Of a stretch of DNA of 7,125 bases, positions 5,823-7,125 are shown piece by piece (the stretch's first letter is position 1; each line of letters begins with the position of its first letter). The stretch is from Bacillota bacterium (lineage in GTDB: Bacteria; Bacillota_A; Clostridia; Peptostreptococcales; Anaerovoracaceae). Below the pieces are notes generated by a model. That model saw nothing but the letters and a program-made list of their open reading frames with translations. It made no database searches and was not told where the DNA came from. The DNA lies in the NCBI GenBank assembly GCA_017457585.1, contig JAFTHD010000179.1, positions 1 to 7,125 of the forward strand, read 5' to 3'. Both the position numbers and the translations under genes were made by a program.

Positions 5823-6401
5823 CTACAGAATGCCGCGACCCATGATGTAGGCAGCCTCGATTGCTTCCGGCTTGCCTTCGTGCTCTTTGTGTCCCAGCAT
5901 ACCGCCTACCAGCAGCCTGCCGGCATCTTCCCAGCCCATACGCTGAATATATCCGTCGTAATACTGATTGATCAGCTGGAAGTTGGCGTCGTGATCCTCT
6001 TCTGCAGGAACGATCATCATAAGCTTCTTCGGCGTAAGGTTTACCTGATAGGCAGGTGTTCCGTCCTCTGTCGTCCCTTCCATTACTGCAAAGAGGCGGT
6101 CGATAACGACCTTCAGCTGCGCCGTGAAAGCCCACCAGTACAGCGGTGAGGCAAAGACGATGATGTCCGCTTCACGGAAGTAACGGTAGATGATATCCAT
6201 ATCATCCTTCTGGCAGCATGGACTGTCAAAATCTTTGCCGCCGCCCAGGCAGCCGACGCATGGATGAATATTCATAGAACGTATATCGCAGCGGTTCACC
6301 AGGTTGCCCGCTTCAGACGCACCCTTTATAAATGCTTCAATCAGCGCAACCGTATTACCCTTCGGCGTAGGACTGCCGTTCAGAACCAAAAGCTTTTTCA
6401 T
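5823..6401 (-). CDS. Flavodoxin-fold NAD(P)H-dependent FMN oxidoreductase family protein
   Basis: This 192-residue cytoplasmic flavoprotein belongs to the NADPH-dependent FMN reductase / iron-sulfur flavoprotein group. The start LLVLNGSPTPKGNT (4-17) is the FMN phosphate-binding loop, SPLYWW (85-90) contacts the flavin ring, and VIDR (99-102) follows on the next helix. A cysteine-bearing insert holds C48-x2-C51 and C62-C63. Iron-sulfur flavoproteins use C-x2-C-x2-C plus a later Cys; here the third position is glycine (G54), so a cluster is uncertain and the cysteines might instead be redox-active or structural. The substrate is unknown; quinones, azo or nitro compounds, or electron transfer are options. 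ATG 6401 has AGGAGG eight bases upstream. It has its own promoter and converges on the HXXEE gene with a six-base gap and no terminator between. Confidence 0.87.
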   Translation of the reverse strand: MKKLLVLNGSPTPKGNTVALIEAFIKGASEAGNLVNRCDIRSMNIHPCVGCLGGGKDFDSPCCQKDDMDIIYRYFREADIIVFASPLYWWAFTAQLKVVIDRLFAVMEGTTEDGTPAYQVNLTPKKLMMIVPAEEDHDANFQLINQYYDGYIQRMGWEDAGRLLVGGMLGHKEHEGKPEAIEAAYIMGRGIL

Positions 6402-6432
6402 TTGTAACGCCTCCTCGCAACATGAAATTTCT

Positions 6433-6469
6433 AACTGTCCGGCTATTATAACACAATCGCCGGGCAGTT
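6433..6469. promoter_or_regulatory. Inverted repeat spanning the flavoprotein promoter, candidate operator
   Basis: AACTGTCCGGC (6433-6443) and GCCGGGCAGTT (6459-6469) match in 10 of 11 positions as inverted arms around a 15-base centre. The -10 box of the minus-strand promoter sits in the centre, and one arm reaches into the -35 box. A dimeric repressor here would block transcription of the flavoprotein gene. The regulator is unknown, and the arms do not resemble the GTTGTTTAAACAAC palindrome near tetR. Confidence 0.5.
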
Positions 6470-6473
6470 TCTA
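6445..6473 (-). promoter_or_regulatory. Promoter of the flavoprotein gene
   Basis: On the minus strand TAGAAA (6473-6468, four of six to -35) is followed after 17 bases by a perfect TATAAT (6450-6445). The start codon lies 43 bases downstream, past an AGGAGG at 6415-6410. The rest of the gap between this gene and the next (6474-6556) holds only a small GGGC-ATTA-GCCC hairpin (6482-6493) and no clear terminator for the gene at 6557-7000. Confidence 0.65.
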
Positions 6474-6556
6474 TCTGCTGAGGGCATTAGCCCAAAAGCA
6501 TGGGTGTATTAACCGTCAAAAGTCATCGCGCAAACGCCCCTGCCAGAGCCCCGTGT

Positions 6557-7000
6557 TTACTGCTGGAATGTCACTGTCACGAGAACCGTCCACTCGTTTT
6601 CCACTTCGCTTTCCTCCCTTGAAGCATAGTACTCTTCCACTTCATCGGGGCTAAGTGCAAGCAGCCCGTCTTCTCCCATATATCTCACGGCCACCGGAAT
6701 TTCTTCTCCCGGCTTCACATCCACCGGATCCATCAGGTTGCTGCTCGCATACATTTCACTATGAGAAATCTCATCCTTACCCATAAGCTTTATATCGCTT
6801 GCACTGATCTTTGTCATTCCTGCCGTTCCGATCGTCACACTGCCGGTGCCCTTTTCTGAATCATCTATGAATATAATGCTTCCCTCCAGGTCATCTTGAT
6901 CCTGCAGCTCCGCTTCAAGCTGCGGGGCTGTCGTCGTGTCCAGCCTGCCGTCCAGGGCCACCGTCAGTTCCGTGCCGTTCTGAGTCTTGTTGATTTTCAT
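6557..7000 (-). CDS. Chimeric ORF: truncated STAS-domain start joined to an unrecognised sequence
   Basis: The 147-residue frame opens with MKINKTQNGTELTVALDGRL and continues DTTTAPQLEAEL (21-32), the usual start of a STAS-domain anti-sigma-factor antagonist: first strand, GRLD turn and first helix. From about residue 33 the STAS pattern stops. The expected second strand and the phosphorylatable serine motif (D-x-SS/T-G-x-R) are absent. Residues 34-147 are acidic and strand-rich, with VDVKPGEEIPVAVRYMGEDG (93-112) and the end WTVLVTVTFQQ; I do not recognise this part. GGAGG lies eight bases before the ATG, so translation is plausible. The frame stays open for 115 codons past the junction. It is either a functional fusion, a remnant of a rearranged STAS gene, or a diverged domain. 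It cannot act as a normal phospho-switch antagonist. Confidence 0.6.
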   Translation of the reverse strand: MKINKTQNGTELTVALDGRLDTTTAPQLEAELQDQDDLEGSIIFIDDSEKGTGSVTIGTAGMTKISASDIKLMGKDEISHSEMYASSNLMDPVDVKPGEEIPVAVRYMGEDGLLALSPDEVEEYYASREESEVENEWTVLVTVTFQQ

Positions 7001-7099
7001 AACTGTTACCTCCAGATTTCAGATTTTTACCTTAATGCGCCTCTGCGGGACTTGGTATCTCTCCGGCAGCGTTTCCACTTGCCATATCCTTACTTATTG

Positions 7100-7105
7100 A
7101 TTATA
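7100..7105 (-). promoter_or_regulatory. Possible -10 box upstream of the STAS chimera
   Basis: A perfect TATAAT reads on the minus strand about 100 bases upstream of the ATG at 7000. The matching -35 box would fall across the window edge, and the visible bases there do not fit the consensus, so this is only a weak candidate. No gene was seen in 7014-7125. Confidence 0.3.
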
Positions 7106-7125
7106 CTCTTCGTGTGTACGATACG

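Noticed and set aside
6482..6493. GGGC-ATTA-GCCC hairpin as terminator of the STAS chimera.
   Set aside because: The stem is only 4 bp and the T run is on the wrong side for the minus strand.

Overview
The window looks like a chromosomal segment of a Bacillota (Firmicutes) bacterium, most likely a clostridial anaerobe. Supporting signs are strong AGGAGG-type ribosome binding sites before nearly every gene, a CIRCE (HrcA) operator, an AT-rich leader in front of GC-balanced coding sequence, a small TetR regulator of the type common in Firmicutes, and an HXXEE-family membrane protein. The species cannot be named from the sequence alone. No rRNA, tRNA, CRISPR array, insertion sequence or phage gene was seen.

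Layout, left to right. (1) Positions 1-217 are the leader of lon: a near-consensus promoter (44-72), an unusual pair of GACA-NN-TGTC repeats, and a CIRCE operator (173-199) just before the ribosome binding site. (2) lon (218-2518) encodes a complete ATP-dependent protease, followed by a GC-rich stem-loop. (3) A two-gene type II toxin-antitoxin module follows (Phd/YefM-type antitoxin, 2711-2956; PIN-domain VapC-type toxin, 2953-3360). It has its own promoter, palindromic operator candidates, an ATGA overlap, and a perfect 42-bp palindrome directly after the toxin stop. (4) A TetR-family regulator on the minus strand (3445-4014) is divergent from an alpha/beta hydrolase (4201-5067) whose nucleophile elbow carries cysteine instead of serine. 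A 14-bp palindrome lies between them. (5) The hydrolase is followed, across a hairpin, by a multi-pass HXXEE membrane protein (5142-5816). (6) Convergent with it on the minus strand is a flavodoxin-fold FMN reductase-like gene (5823-6401), whose promoter is embedded in an inverted repeat. (7) At the right edge, also on the minus strand, is a chimeric ORF (6557-7000): about 33 residues of STAS-domain start joined to an unrelated, unrecognised C-terminal part.

How the genes may work together. The lon unit is a heat-shock quality-control gene, and Lon is the protease that typically degrades type II antitoxins, so the adjacent toxin-antitoxin pair may be one of its substrates. The TetR, Cys-hydrolase, HXXEE membrane protein and flavoprotein could form a small regulated response to a hydrophobic or electrophilic compound, but that link is inferred from adjacency only. 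The most unusual items are the Cys-nucleophile hydrolase under apparent TetR control, the CIRCE-controlled lon with a second repeat-rich operator region, and the STAS chimera.
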